Positions 8,636 through 17,226 are shown, counted from the stretch's first letter. The stretch is 29,119 nucleotides of DNA from CAYYMH01 sp964472785 (GCA_964472785.1 CAYYMH010000055.1:1-29119), one strand, 5' to 3'. The notes: generated from the sequence alone by a model not told the origin. Made by a program: numbers and translations.

Positions 8636-10795
8636 TCACTTCTTCTGCGCAGCGATGACGATCACCGGATCTGATTTGGGAAAGTCTTTCAATTCGATTT
8701 CCACCAGTGACCTGATTTGGGATTCCTGCACCAAACCGGTCATGTCAATGATTTTCGCTGATACAATCAGATAAATATCCGGAACCAGTGCACCGGCGTC
8801 TCCGTAGGTGGTTAAAATTTCGGTCAGTTCCTGAATTTTTTGATTGACCTGTCCGGCCTCAACCTGTGAAACCATGCAGTCGTTTATTTGTAGTTTAATG
8901 ATTCCTTCGAAGTCTAAAACACGGAGTTTCTGCACTTGTTGTTTTATCAGTCCAAACAATTTTTTCTGAATCTGTTTAACAGCAGCCGCGATGAGGAAAG
9001 AGGTCTTACCGGCAATGAATACTTCGTCAAGATCACTTCTTAACGATTTGGCAGCAATGCTTAATAATTCTTGCTCTGATAATTTTTTGGCTGCCACATC
9101 TCTGGTGCGCATTTCACTGGAACCGGTCGCAACTGCGATGACGCGTTTATTCCGGCTGTCAACTTCGACAGTGACTTCGATGCTCTCCGGAACAGCGCCC
9201 ATTGATTGAACTGACTCCATGGCTTCCTGCCGAATGTCGATTAAATCCGCTTCAGTGGGATTGACGATGCTTCGCTCGACTGAGTCCCGGATGATGCCCA
9301 GCGCGACTCCGATGGCAGAGATCACCTCACAATTTTCAGCGATCTTGTGATCGTAGTGCATGTGTTGCGCAGAAAAGGGAACCAGGGCAGGCGCGCCGCC
9401 ACCACCGCCGACGAATTGAATTAAGTCCGAATCCAGTTTATACTCCCGGATCAGTTGTTTGATAACTGGTTTTATTTTTTCCGCAGACAATGTGAGAATG
9501 GTGCGTGCAATCTCTTCCGCAGGTTGATTCAGTAAATTTTTCAAACTGTTAAAACATGATTGAATGGCGGATTGATTAACTTCACCGTGACCGACATCCT
9601 TTATCATTTTTAGAAAATTGGCAGCACCGGTGGGTGTGACGGTAAAAGCGGTTTTTTCATTCTTTTTTTGATGAATCGTTAAATAATCATTCGGGTCTCC
9701 GGCCATAGGTTGAGTCGTACTTAATTCCAGATCGGAGAAATCATCCTGGTCACTGAAAGACACGTAATGCAAATTGGCAATGTGCGCACTTCTCGGCCCG
9801 ACATCGATTATTTTTTGATCGCTGATTCTGGGGATGGAGCCCCCGGCTATTCCCAGCGTTCGGACATCCAATGTTCGTAGATAGAGTCGGTTGCCACCGA
9901 TTTGCGCGGATTTGATTTGAGGTTTTCCGTTTTTGATAACTGAAATGTCGGTTGATGTGCCCCCGACTTCGATGAAAATGCCGTCGGATACTTTGACGTA
10001 CATCAGGGCTGCGGCGACTCCGGCAGCTGGACCCGACAACATGGTTAATATCGGACGTTTGCGCATTTCGTCGATACTCATGATACCACCGTCCGAACGC
10101 ATAATCATCAGCGGCGCCTCGATGCTGCTTTTCCGAACGGAGTCTTCAGTCATGTTGGCGGTTTCCAACATTTTCGGCATCATGCTGGCGTTGATGACAG
10201 CGGTGGCGGTTCGGATCCTCAATCCGTATAATTTGGAAATTCTGCTGGCAGCAGTGGCCAAAAATCCCATGCCTTCAGCAATGTCGGCAACGAGCTCCTC
10301 ATTTTTTGGTTGATCCACACCGAAGGCTTCTGAAGCAACAATAACTTCGGCACCCTGATCTGCTAATTGTTCAACAGCCTTTTTCACTTCGGATTCGGAT
10401 AATTCCCGTGATGTATCGAAAAAAACATGGTTGGTTCGAAGTAACTTTCCCGGCGCCAGTTCGATATGCTGGGGATTGGTTTGCTTTTTAGCCAGCTTTC
10501 CTTCAAAACCTTTGCCCATGCCAATAATACCCACTTTTGCCACATCACCTTCCAGCAGCGCGTTGGTGGCTTGAGTCGTGGAATGCGCAATAAGAACAAT
10601 GTTCTCGTTTTTTATCTTTGATTTTTCAAGCAATTTTTTCAATGATTCAACAACGCCGCACGCAACACCTTCCTGTGCCGTATGGGTCGTTGGCACGCAT
10701 TCCTTTCCTGCAATGGAATAATCTGTAATATCAATTGCTACCGCATGAGTAAACGTCCCGCCAACATCGATGCCGATTTTTATTTTTGGTTCCAT
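8636..10795 (-). CDS. HyuA-type hydantoinase/oxoprolinase family protein
   Basis: A 719-residue cytoplasmic protein of the hydantoinase A/oxoprolinase family (ATP-dependent opening of cyclic amides such as hydantoins or 5-oxoproline; also acetone carboxylase subunits). It has the actin-like ATPase phosphate loop G-I-D-V-G-G-T-F-T-H (8-17), H-S-T-T-Q-A-T-N-A (70-78), L-S-G-P-A-A-G-V-A-A-A and V-G-G-T-S-T-D-I-S in the second ATPase half, and a glycine run (F-V-G-G-G-G-G-A-P) near 465-473. The length is right for a complete HyuA. There is no HyuB partner in the window, which is unusual for hydantoinases but known for stand-alone members. The next gene upstream in the same direction, after an inserted IVP gene, is a permease, suggesting a transport-plus-catabolism pair. 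The exact substrate is unknown. Confidence 0.85.
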   Translation of the reverse strand: MEPKIKIGIDVGGTFTHAVAIDITDYSIAGKECVPTTHTAQEGVACGVVESLKKLLEKSKIKNENIVLIAHSTTQATNALLEGDVAKVGIIGMGKGFEGKLAKKQTNPQHIELAPGKLLRTNHVFFDTSRELSESEVKKAVEQLADQGAEVIVASEAFGVDQPKNEELVADIAEGMGFLATAASRISKLYGLRIRTATAVINASMMPKMLETANMTEDSVRKSSIEAPLMIMRSDGGIMSIDEMRKRPILTMLSGPAAGVAAALMYVKVSDGIFIEVGGTSTDISVIKNGKPQIKSAQIGGNRLYLRTLDVRTLGIAGGSIPRISDQKIIDVGPRSAHIANLHYVSFSDQDDFSDLELSTTQPMAGDPNDYLTIHQKKNEKTAFTVTPTGAANFLKMIKDVGHGEVNQSAIQSCFNSLKNLLNQPAEEIARTILTLSAEKIKPVIKQLIREYKLDSDLIQFVGGGGGAPALVPFSAQHMHYDHKIAENCEVISAIGVALGIIRDSVERSIVNPTEADLIDIRQEAMESVQSMGAVPESIEVTVEVDSRNKRVIAVATGSSEMRTRDVAAKKLSEQELLSIAAKSLRSDLDEVFIAGKTSFLIAAAVKQIQKKLFGLIKQQVQKLRVLDFEGIIKLQINDCMVSQVEAGQVNQKIQELTEILTTYGDAGALVPDIYLIVSAKIIDMTGLVQESQIRSLVEIELKDFPKSDPVIVIAAQKK

Positions 10796-10805
10796 ACCGG
10801 TATAT

Positions 10806-10852
10806 TTGTTAATTGTGTTAATTTTGTTAATTGGTTGATTTGTTAATTGGTA
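10806..10852. repeat. Left TTAATT-rich flank of the IVP gene
   Basis: This contains four GTTAATT-type units (GTTAATTGTGTTAATT, then GTTAATTGGTTGATTTGTTAATTGG). Its partner, inverted, is at 11300-11335. It lies between the IVP gene stop and the hydantoinase start. Confidence 0.55.
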
Positions 10853-10856
10853 TTTT

Positions 10857-11249
10857 CTATTTTTTATCTTCTTTCCTTCCTTTTAAATATTTGATGTATC
10901 CATTCAAAAGCCTGATCATTTTCAAGATGTTTTTCCGGTAATTCATAAATTTATCTTCAGTTATGTAACCTTCATCGAGGCACACTGTAAAGTGATCAAG
11001 CATTTCAAACAAAGAACCTCTTGCCTGACGGCAAAATTGAATATTTTCCTGGTAATGATATCGACCGTAACCTTCTGCAATATTTGCTGTAACGCTTCGA
11101 GATGCTCTAATCATTTGATCAACCAATTTGTATTTTTCACTAACGGGGAGTGTTTTTACAAAATCGGAAAACAGTTTTCTGAGTTTTCTTGCTGCTTTCC
11201 AGACATCCAAAGTTTCCAAAGTTGAGTGATAACTTCTTTTGTCAGTCAT
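10857..11249 (-). CDS. Four-helix bundle protein (S23/IVP, Avd-like family)
   Basis: A 130-residue basic helical protein. The family core is clear: L-D-V-W-K-A-A-R-K-L (14-23), Q-M-I-R-A-S-R-S-V-T-A-N-I-A-E-G-Y-G-R (45-63) and C-R-Q-A-R-G-S-L-F-E-M-L (73-84). The family includes proteins encoded by intervening sequences of 23S rRNA genes and the accessory protein of diversity-generating retroelements. Its biochemical role outside those contexts is not established. GGAG sits about 7 nt before the ATG. The gene is wedged between the hydantoinase and permease genes and bordered on both sides by TTAATT-rich imperfect inverted repeats, which suggests it arrived as an insertion. No reverse transcriptase or template repeat is visible nearby. 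Confidence 0.88.
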   Translation of the reverse strand: MTDKRSYHSTLETLDVWKAARKLRKLFSDFVKTLPVSEKYKLVDQMIRASRSVTANIAEGYGRYHYQENIQFCRQARGSLFEMLDHFTVCLDEGYITEDKFMNYRKNILKMIRLLNGYIKYLKGRKEDKK

Positions 11250-11299
11250 TCTTTACTCCATCTGGATTTTAGTTTGCAAATCTAAATTTTATTTCAGCC

Positions 11300-11335
11300 A
11301 AATTAACGAATATACAAAATTAACCAATTAACGAT
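11300..11335. repeat. Right TTAATT-rich flank of the IVP gene (inverted partner)
   Basis: Read on the minus strand this gives CGTTAATTGGTTAATTTTGT followed by ATATTCGTTAATTTGG. It is an imperfect inverted match to 10806-10852 on the other side of the IVP gene. It ends about 10 bp before the permease stop codon. Confidence 0.55.
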
Positions 11336-11344
11336 TTTTTAAAA

Positions 11345-12814
11345 CTACATAAATAATATTCCCGCAAACACCAACCCCAGTACCGCTAATCCCCAGGAAT
11401 AGGGAATCGTATTCCAGAGCACTTTTTGCACGTCCTGCTGCATTTCGTTTGCCAGCCAGACGTTGTGCGTATTTGTCGGATCGCTGATACCCTGTACCTG
11501 TCCCACGGCCATGAGTAAGCCCATAATCGCGCCGGGATTCATGCCGCTTGCTAAAAATACAGCGGCTAATCCGTAGCCCATGCCCCACACATTCAGCGGA
11601 CCGCGGTAGAGCGCCAGCGGTGCTGCCAGTCCAAAAGCGAGCACGAATGTGATCGGTTCCCGGGGAATGATTTGAGCCATAATGGGACGGAGCATATTCA
11701 GAACAGGCCAACCTTCGGGATGAAGCGTGTTCCAATTTCCTACCGGTCCCATAATTGCATTGAGCAGCATTCCGATACCGAACATCAGCACCACTGCCGG
11801 CATGACTACGCCTCCACCTTCCAGAACAGATTGGACGAAGATGTTGAGACTTCCTTTTTTATAGGTTGAAATAAAACCGTAAATCAATCCGCAAATAAAC
11901 GCAGCGATAAAATTCATGCTGAAGATGAGAATCAGGAATAATGGGATCAGCGGGATGAAATAAACTGTCCAGTAAATTTCTCCGTCAGGTTTTTTTCGAA
12001 ACATGCGGATAAAACTTAACGCGAATAGACTGGCAATCAGAATCGCGATCAAGTACCTGAAAACTGTCCCTAAAATCGAGAAAAAACCGTTTAATAATGA
12101 TTTGAAATTCTCTCCCAAATTCACATAAATAATCGCCAACATCGCGATGACAAAAATAAAGGTGGCAGAAACACTGAAAATTTTCCTAAAATTCAAATTC
12201 TGACCATCGCGATAAAGCTGAATCGTGATATAAGTCAGTGCGCCCAAATAGGTCAAACCGAACATAATCAGCGCAAACGGTCTGATTTGATCGAGGGAAA
12301 GCTTCATCACATCAACATAAACTGCCCAGTTGCCCGCATTCAGAATTCCGCCCATGCTTAAGCCGATTAAAAAAATACCCACGACAGTCATCGGTCCAAT
12401 GCCCACAGAGGACATGATCGGCAGCACCACGGTTGCCACCATAATGATGGCACCCAAACCGCCCAGTGTTGTAAATAGCATGGTGATCAAGGTCAACATA
12501 ATTACGGCGATCACCCAGGGATTGTCACCGGACAACTCGGCGCCTTTCTTGATAAAATTTTCTGCCACTTTGGTCTTTTGAAGCAAGATACTCAACATGC
12601 TGCCAAACAAAGCCACGGTATAGGCATTGTGCAGCTTCAGTGCGCCCTGCCCGATGACCAGTTGAATCGTATCATTTAGTGAGACACCCGCGACAAGCGG
12701 AATCAAGAAAGCCATGATCGGGAGTGCAATCAGGGCAGGAATTTTTCGGAAAAACATGGCCAGCGCCATGCTGATGAAAATTGCAATAAAGAGAATAATC
12801 TGTAATGTTTCCAT
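11345..12814 (-). CDS. Probable organic-anion permease (ion transporter superfamily)
   Basis: A 489-residue protein of about 12 hydrophobic segments that begins directly in a membrane helix. The layout is of the IT/CitMHS/GntP-DcuC type: two homologous halves, each with a glycine-rich re-entrant region. In the first half this is G-G-L-G-A-I-I-M-V-A near 117-126 and G-L-S-M-G-G-I-L-N-A-G-N-W near 151-163; in the second it is E-G-G-G-V-V-M-P-A-V near 333-342. I cannot tell which family or which substrate. Its position just upstream of the hydantoinase gene on the same strand suggests import of the cyclic amide or export of the acid product. No clear Shine-Dalgarno precedes the ATG. Confidence 0.75.
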   Translation of the reverse strand: METLQIILFIAIFISMALAMFFRKIPALIALPIMAFLIPLVAGVSLNDTIQLVIGQGALKLHNAYTVALFGSMLSILLQKTKVAENFIKKGAELSGDNPWVIAVIMLTLITMLFTTLGGLGAIIMVATVVLPIMSSVGIGPMTVVGIFLIGLSMGGILNAGNWAVYVDVMKLSLDQIRPFALIMFGLTYLGALTYITIQLYRDGQNLNFRKIFSVSATFIFVIAMLAIIYVNLGENFKSLLNGFFSILGTVFRYLIAILIASLFALSFIRMFRKKPDGEIYWTVYFIPLIPLFLILIFSMNFIAAFICGLIYGFISTYKKGSLNIFVQSVLEGGGVVMPAVVLMFGIGMLLNAIMGPVGNWNTLHPEGWPVLNMLRPIMAQIIPREPITFVLAFGLAAPLALYRGPLNVWGMGYGLAAVFLASGMNPGAIMGLLMAVGQVQGISDPTNTHNVWLANEMQQDVQKVLWNTIPYSWGLAVLGLVFAGILFM

Positions 12815-13050
12815 AAGATAATTTCGTTTTTAGTCAGCTTTGGTTTGAAAAATTAAGTGGGAAAAATACAGATTAATAATTTTAATGTCAAGAAAAATTT
12901 GAAAACAGCATTCGCAGTTGCATGTTCGGCGATGGGCCGATAAAGACATTTTCCGAATGTCCGATTCCCTATTAGGCTAAAGATTAAACTTACGATCCCA
13001 AACTTCAGAAATTTGCTTATCATGTTCGATTCCTTGTTTAAGACTGCCGA

Positions 13051-13869
13051 TCACTTATTTGTTGTGTCAATTAATTTCTTGAGATAAAATTCCCAGCGCG
13101 AGTCACATGCGTCACACGTACCGGGTTCGCAAAGCAAATTTTCCGGATGCGTTCGGAAGTAGGGTAATCCAGCTTCCAGAATTTCCTTTACCGGGAAAAA
13201 ATGAGATTTCAGGGATTTGTATTGTTTCGGCGTAATGATCCTATTCTCGATAAAAAATTTCTCAAAATTGACAAATGATTTACTACACCCGGGAATTTCT
13301 CTCAACTGCTGCTCACCATTTTTGGACACACCAATGTTTTCCACACCCATATAATCCCATGGCGAAAAATCCGCCCAGGGTAGCGGTGTTTTCGTTTCAA
13401 TATAATGGCAAAAAGAGAGCGACGAAAAATCGACACCGAGCAGCAAAGTAAATGTGTCATCATGGTGCGCCATCCAATCCATTACACTCCCTTCTCCCAG
13501 TGGACTGGTGGACGCATTTTTTTTGTCAATGTCCTGTGTGATTTTTCCCCACAGGATGAACGAGTGAGTTGGCGATGATGTGCGGATCGTGTCTGGCATT
13601 TGCCGGAACACTTCCGAGACGGCTCCGACTTTGCTCGGGGAATTTTTCCGGTCAAATATTTCATTATCTCCCGATGATCTTTTGAAACAGTAAGTAAAGG
13701 CAGGCATAATCAACGACCCGTTTTCAGTCACCATGAATTTAATTGTGTTTAACAATTCTTCGATCGACAAGCCCGGGAAAGCGGAACGGATTTTTTTGAA
13801 TGCAGCATGTAAAATAATATGCTGATTTGTCTGTACGCCCAGATTTTTTAAAAAGGCTTCAAATTTCAA
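13051..13869 (-). CDS. AAC(3)-family N-acetyltransferase, TTG start
   Basis: A 272-residue protein of the aminoglycoside 3-N-acetyltransferase family (PF02522). It has the S-P-T-H-S-F-I-L-W-G motif (99-108), G-E-G-S-V-M-D-W near 125-132, and L-L-L-G-V-D-F-S-S-L-S-F-C-H-Y-I-E (142-158). The N-terminal 'H-x-S' block reads L-H-A-A-F-K-K-I. The family also includes enzymes acting on metabolites, so antibiotic resistance cannot be assumed. The C-terminus carries three nearby cysteines (C-E-P-G-T-C-D-A-C, 247-255). The start is TTG (13869): GAGGAG lies 6 nt upstream and the next in-frame Met is residue 46, inside the fold. An ATG-TTT-TGA mini-frame overlaps this start. It is a monocistronic gene with about 240-bp spacers on both sides. 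Confidence 0.82.
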   Translation of the reverse strand: MKFEAFLKNLGVQTNQHIILHAAFKKIRSAFPGLSIEELLNTIKFMVTENGSLIMPAFTYCFKRSSGDNEIFDRKNSPSKVGAVSEVFRQMPDTIRTSSPTHSFILWGKITQDIDKKNASTSPLGEGSVMDWMAHHDDTFTLLLGVDFSSLSFCHYIETKTPLPWADFSPWDYMGVENIGVSKNGEQQLREIPGCSKSFVNFEKFFIENRIITPKQYKSLKSHFFPVKEILEAGLPYFRTHPENLLCEPGTCDACDSRWEFYLKKLIDTTNK

Positions 13870-14132
13870 AACATTCTCCTCAAAATTAGCTGATAGTCAA
13901 AGATAAGGAAAATTACCAATTTTGTCAAATGTAATTTTAAAACATCATCAAACTGTAATCCATTCTTCATCTAAAGTTCATATCATTTTTTTATTGTAGG
14001 CATTGAAGGTGATAGCGCCACCGATTTACACGGCTCGACACCGATTAAAAAAAAGAATGCACGCTTGAAAAGAATCAGTGAAAAATATTTGCCAATCAGT
14101 AACTAAAATTGATCAATGAATTCAAATCAAAA

Positions 14133-15377
14133 ATGGAAAACTTAAGTCCGATAAAAATACTATACGGCATCCAGGGCGAGGGCAGAGGACATGTGTCCCG
14201 CAGCCTGCATCTGATCGAAAAACTGAACCGGGAGAACAGACAGATTTTTATTTTCAGCGGGGGCGATGCGATGCCGCTGCTAAAGGGAAAGAATTTTGAT
14301 GTAACTGAAGTGCCACTGTTCAGACTATATTGCGGATCAGATGGCAGCGTTAGCATTCCGCGCATGGCAATGAAAAACGCGTTTAAATTTTTGGGTTTGT
14401 TTTTTGGAATCGGAAAAAAGTACAGCACAATTTTAAAAAAAGTGAAGTTTTTACAACCGGATTTGATTATCTCCGATTTTGAACCTTATGTGCTGAAAAT
14501 TGGTCCCAAACAGGGCATTCCAACCATATCCATTGATCACCAGCAAATGTTTACCGAATGCGAACTGCCGCAGTTTAAATCGCCGATTAAAAAATTAAAA
14601 ATCTTCACTTACAAAATATTCATTCTATTGCTTGCCTCTTATCCGGATAAAAAAGTGATCAGCTCCTTTTACGAATTCAAACCGAAACAATCCAGCGGAG
14701 CCGTTTTCGTAGGCCCTTACATTTCCGAAAAAATAGCAAAACAGCCAGTGACAAATGAGAATCGAATGACTGTCTATTTGAAAGAGCCGTATTACGTTTA
14801 TAAGCTTCTGAATGAATTGAAGTTGATCCGAAATATTGAATTTGAAATTTTCGCCAACTGGAAACTACTTGAGCGCAGACCGGCTGATATGTCAAATGTA
14901 AAAATGTGTGATATTGATCAGGACCGATTTATTAAATCCTTGGCATCTTCGATGGCGTTAATCACCACTGCTGGGAATCAGGTTATTGGGGAAGCGATTT
15001 TTTTAGGCAAACCGGTATTTGCTTTTCCCAAATTAAACGACATCGAACAGGAAATTAATGCGACCGGATTGGCAGACAGCGGGTGCGGAGATGCTTTTGA
15101 TTTGGTAAATTTAAATGTGAGACATCTGATAGATTTTATTAAAGAGCTACCTAATTATCGGACAAACATAAATCATTTTAAAAAGGCGCATCTGAATTAT
15201 GACGGCACATTGAAAACGCTTTATCAAATCGAATCTGTTTTAAACAAAGCGCCGGATGAAGTCGTTGAACAGTCGCGTCGCAAACTAATTACGCTAGGTT
15301 TTCAGAAATTATTCTTCGGCAAAATCAAGTCGCTGTTATCTGATAGCAAATTAAAATTGAATTCGCTGCAGCGATAA
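14133..15377 (+). CDS. MJ1255-like glycosyltransferase (GT-B fold)
   Basis: A 414-residue protein resembling the MJ1255/VC2487 glycosyltransferase group. The N-terminal Rossmann motif G-I-Q-G-E-G-R-G-H comes shortly after the start, D-L-I-I-S-D-F-E-P is the mid-domain strand, and the C-terminal nucleotide-sugar region has T-A-G-N-Q-V-I-G-E-A-I-F-L-G-K-P-V. The reading frame extends back to a TTG at 14109, but ATG 14133 places the fold start about 7 residues in, as usual, so I chose it; neither has a clear ribosome binding site. Donor and acceptor are unknown, and lipid or surface-glycan synthesis is likely. Its stop codon touches the thiD stop (convergent, zero spacing), leaving no room for a terminator between them. 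A coding-like fragment lies immediately upstream (13978-14106). Confidence 0.8.
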   Translation: MENLSPIKILYGIQGEGRGHVSRSLHLIEKLNRENRQIFIFSGGDAMPLLKGKNFDVTEVPLFRLYCGSDGSVSIPRMAMKNAFKFLGLFFGIGKKYSTILKKVKFLQPDLIISDFEPYVLKIGPKQGIPTISIDHQQMFTECELPQFKSPIKKLKIFTYKIFILLLASYPDKKVISSFYEFKPKQSSGAVFVGPYISEKIAKQPVTNENRMTVYLKEPYYVYKLLNELKLIRNIEFEIFANWKLLERRPADMSNVKMCDIDQDRFIKSLASSMALITTAGNQVIGEAIFLGKPVFAFPKLNDIEQEINATGLADSGCGDAFDLVNLNVRHLIDFIKELPNYRTNINHFKKAHLNYDGTLKTLYQIESVLNKAPDEVVEQSRRKLITLGFQKLFFGKIKSLLSDSKLKLNSLQR

Positions 15378-16178
15378 CTACCATATTCTTCTCGTTCCCA
15401 CAAAATGGTTCGTCGGACCATGACCACTGCCAATATCATAACTCTCTTTGATGGCTTGAGAGATAAATTTTTTCGCCTGCTCAATCGCGGATAAAGGATC
15501 GTACACATTTGCCAAACCGGCAGCGATGGCAGATGAAAAAGTGCAGCCGGTGCCGTGCGTATTTTTAGTTTCATACCGCGGCGATTTCAATAAATGAAAA
15601 TCATCACCGTCAAAGACAACATCAATCGCTTCTTCATTATTTTGCAGGTGTCCGCCTTTTAAAACGACCCATTTGCAGCCGAATTGGCGCAGCGATTTGG
15701 CTGCGGATTTCATGTCGTCCAGCGTATTTATTTTAGTGTTGAGCATTGTTTCGGCTTCAAATACATTGGGCGTGATGACGGTTGCCAGCGGAATGAGTTT
15801 TTCGATAATGGATGTTCGGGCAGATTCCGCTAACAGCGGATCACCGCTTTTTGCGATCATCACCGGATCGACAACCAAGTTTGGGATGTTGAATTCGGTA
15901 ATTGCATCGGCAACATTTTCTATGATGGCTGAATTCGCCAGCATGCCGGTTTTGGCAGCGTCAGTACCAATGTCTGTCATGATGCTTTGAATTTGTTTGT
16001 GGATAAATTCCGGTGAAATTTCAAATACACCCTGGACACCCAATGTATTTTGAGCGGTCAACGCCGTAATTGCCGACGTGCCGAACACGCCAAAGGCGGA
16101 AAATGTTTTTAAATCAGCCTGAATACCGGCGCCTCCGCCACTGTCTGAACCGGCGATAGTCATTGCTTTATTAATCAT
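15378..16178 (-). CDS. thiD: Hydroxymethylpyrimidine/phosphomethylpyrimidine kinase
   Basis: A 266-residue PfkB-type kinase that phosphorylates HMP and HMP-P to HMP-PP, the pyrimidine donor for thiamin phosphate. Signatures are T-I-A-G-S-D-S-G-G-G-A-G-I-Q-A-D near the N-terminus, D-P-V-M-I-A-K-S-G, T-P-N-V-F-E-A-E, V-V-L-K-G-G-H, and the anion-hole loop H-G-T-G-C-T-F-S-S-A near the C-terminus. The longest frame begins at 16220 inside thiL, but AGGAGG at 16185-16190 lies 6 nt before ATG 16178, so the protein starts M-I-N-K-A-M; this also gives the normal family length. It is the last gene of the thiamin operon, 17 nt after thiL. Confidence 0.95.
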   Translation of the reverse strand: MINKAMTIAGSDSGGGAGIQADLKTFSAFGVFGTSAITALTAQNTLGVQGVFEISPEFIHKQIQSIMTDIGTDAAKTGMLANSAIIENVADAITEFNIPNLVVDPVMIAKSGDPLLAESARTSIIEKLIPLATVITPNVFEAETMLNTKINTLDDMKSAAKSLRQFGCKWVVLKGGHLQNNEEAIDVVFDGDDFHLLKSPRYETKNTHGTGCTFSSAIAAGLANVYDPLSAIEQAKKFISQAIKESYDIGSGHGPTNHFVGTRRIW

Positions 16179-16195
16179 CTTCATCCTCCTGAAAG

Positions 16196-17224
16196 CTATT
16201 TTTCTCGAAAGTGATCCCAACCAGATGGTTGAATCTTTTGTTTTTGGTTTTTTTCATTAATCAAATAGTACCCGGATCCTTTTGGCAAAATGGTACCGAT
16301 TTCAGTCACGGGAATTCCGGTTTCAACTGAAATCGATTGTAATTTTTGAAGAGCAGTATCTGGTTTCACTGTGAATAACAATTCATAATCCTCACCGCTG
16401 TGCATCGTTAGCTCCGTAAAATTCTTACCGGAAAATTCGATGATGCTGTGCAGCTCATGATCGGCTGGTAATTTAGATTGGCGAATTTCCGCACCGACTT
16501 TGCTCATTTCACAGATATGATTCAGATCGCTGGCAATGCCATCACTGACGTCGATCATGGCGGTCGCCAATTTGCTGTGAGCAAGTTTTTGTCCGAAAGC
16601 TACTCGTGCTTTTGGCTGGAGGTGCGCATTAACGAATCTTTCATATTGCTGCGGAAATTTTGTCCCGAACTTTTGCAGTACCTGGAATCCGGCTCCGGAA
16701 TTGCCCAAATTTCCGGTCACGAAAATTTTGTCACCGGGCTGTGCTCCGGAACGGGTTAAATATTCCGATTGTGCGGCTTCACCCATTAGCGTAATATCAA
16801 TAATTAACCCGGATTCCGAGTGGGAGAGATTTCCCCCGATAACTGCCACGTCAAATTCGGAAAGCTCATCCTTCATCCCGGCAAATAAACTGTCGAAATC
16901 TTCCAACAAAATTGTTCGGGGAAATCCCAGCGAAATCAGCGCGAAAGTGGGGTTGCCGCCCATGGCTGCGATGTCACTCAGGTTGACTGCCATTGCCCGG
17001 CGCCCGAGTTGGTAGGTCGTTGTGTTTTCCAATCGGAAATGCTGATTTTCCACCTGAATGTCGCATGTCACGAACATTACTCTTTTGGAATCCAGCCGGA
17101 TTATGGCAGTATCATCGCCGATTCCCAAAATTAAATCATTGTGTTTCGCAGTAGGCAGGATATGTTGAATACGGTCAATTAGCCCGAATTCCCCGATTTC
17201 TGCCACCGTTGCTTGTTTCGACAT
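16196..17224 (-). CDS. thiL: Thiamine-monophosphate kinase
   Basis: A 342-residue enzyme that phosphorylates thiamin monophosphate to the active cofactor TPP using ATP. It belongs to the PurM/ThiL/HypE/SelD superfamily. The metal/nucleotide motifs are G-I-G-D-D-T-A (34-40), D55 in T-C-D-I-Q-V, A-V-N-L-S-D-I-A-A-M-G-G (79-90), G-G-N-L-S near 129-133, D-V-S-D-G-I-A-S-D and S-G-E-D-Y-E-L-L-F. Length is normal. It starts 2 nt after the thiE stop, consistent with translational coupling. It is the second PurM-superfamily protein of this operon; the first gene is a paralogous fold. Confidence 0.96.
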   Translation of the reverse strand: MSKQATVAEIGEFGLIDRIQHILPTAKHNDLILGIGDDTAIIRLDSKRVMFVTCDIQVENQHFRLENTTTYQLGRRAMAVNLSDIAAMGGNPTFALISLGFPRTILLEDFDSLFAGMKDELSEFDVAVIGGNLSHSESGLIIDITLMGEAAQSEYLTRSGAQPGDKIFVTGNLGNSGAGFQVLQKFGTKFPQQYERFVNAHLQPKARVAFGQKLAHSKLATAMIDVSDGIASDLNHICEMSKVGAEIRQSKLPADHELHSIIEFSGKNFTELTMHSGEDYELLFTVKPDTALQKLQSISVETGIPVTEIGTILPKGSGYYLINEKNQKQKIQPSGWDHFREK

Positions 17225-17226
17225 AA

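Noticed and set aside
10384..10599. Short minus-strand frame inside the hydantoinase gene
   Set aside because: It is out of frame with a long, motif-rich gene and shows no product; a shadow.
10857..11249. Diversity-generating retroelement around the Avd-like gene
   Set aside because: No reverse transcriptase, template repeat or variable repeat is visible in the neighbouring sequence.
12945..12961. Possible terminator after the acetyltransferase (GACATT/AATGTC)
   Set aside because: Only 6 bp with a 5-nt loop and a weak T run on either strand; not convincing.
13051..13869. Calling the AAC(3)-family gene an antibiotic-resistance gene
   Set aside because: The family includes non-resistance acetyltransferases and no mobile context is present; substrate not supported.
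16185..16220. Longer thiD start at 16220
   Set aside because: It overlaps the thiL coding end, extends a normal-length ThiD, and ignores the well-spaced AGGAGG for ATG 16178.
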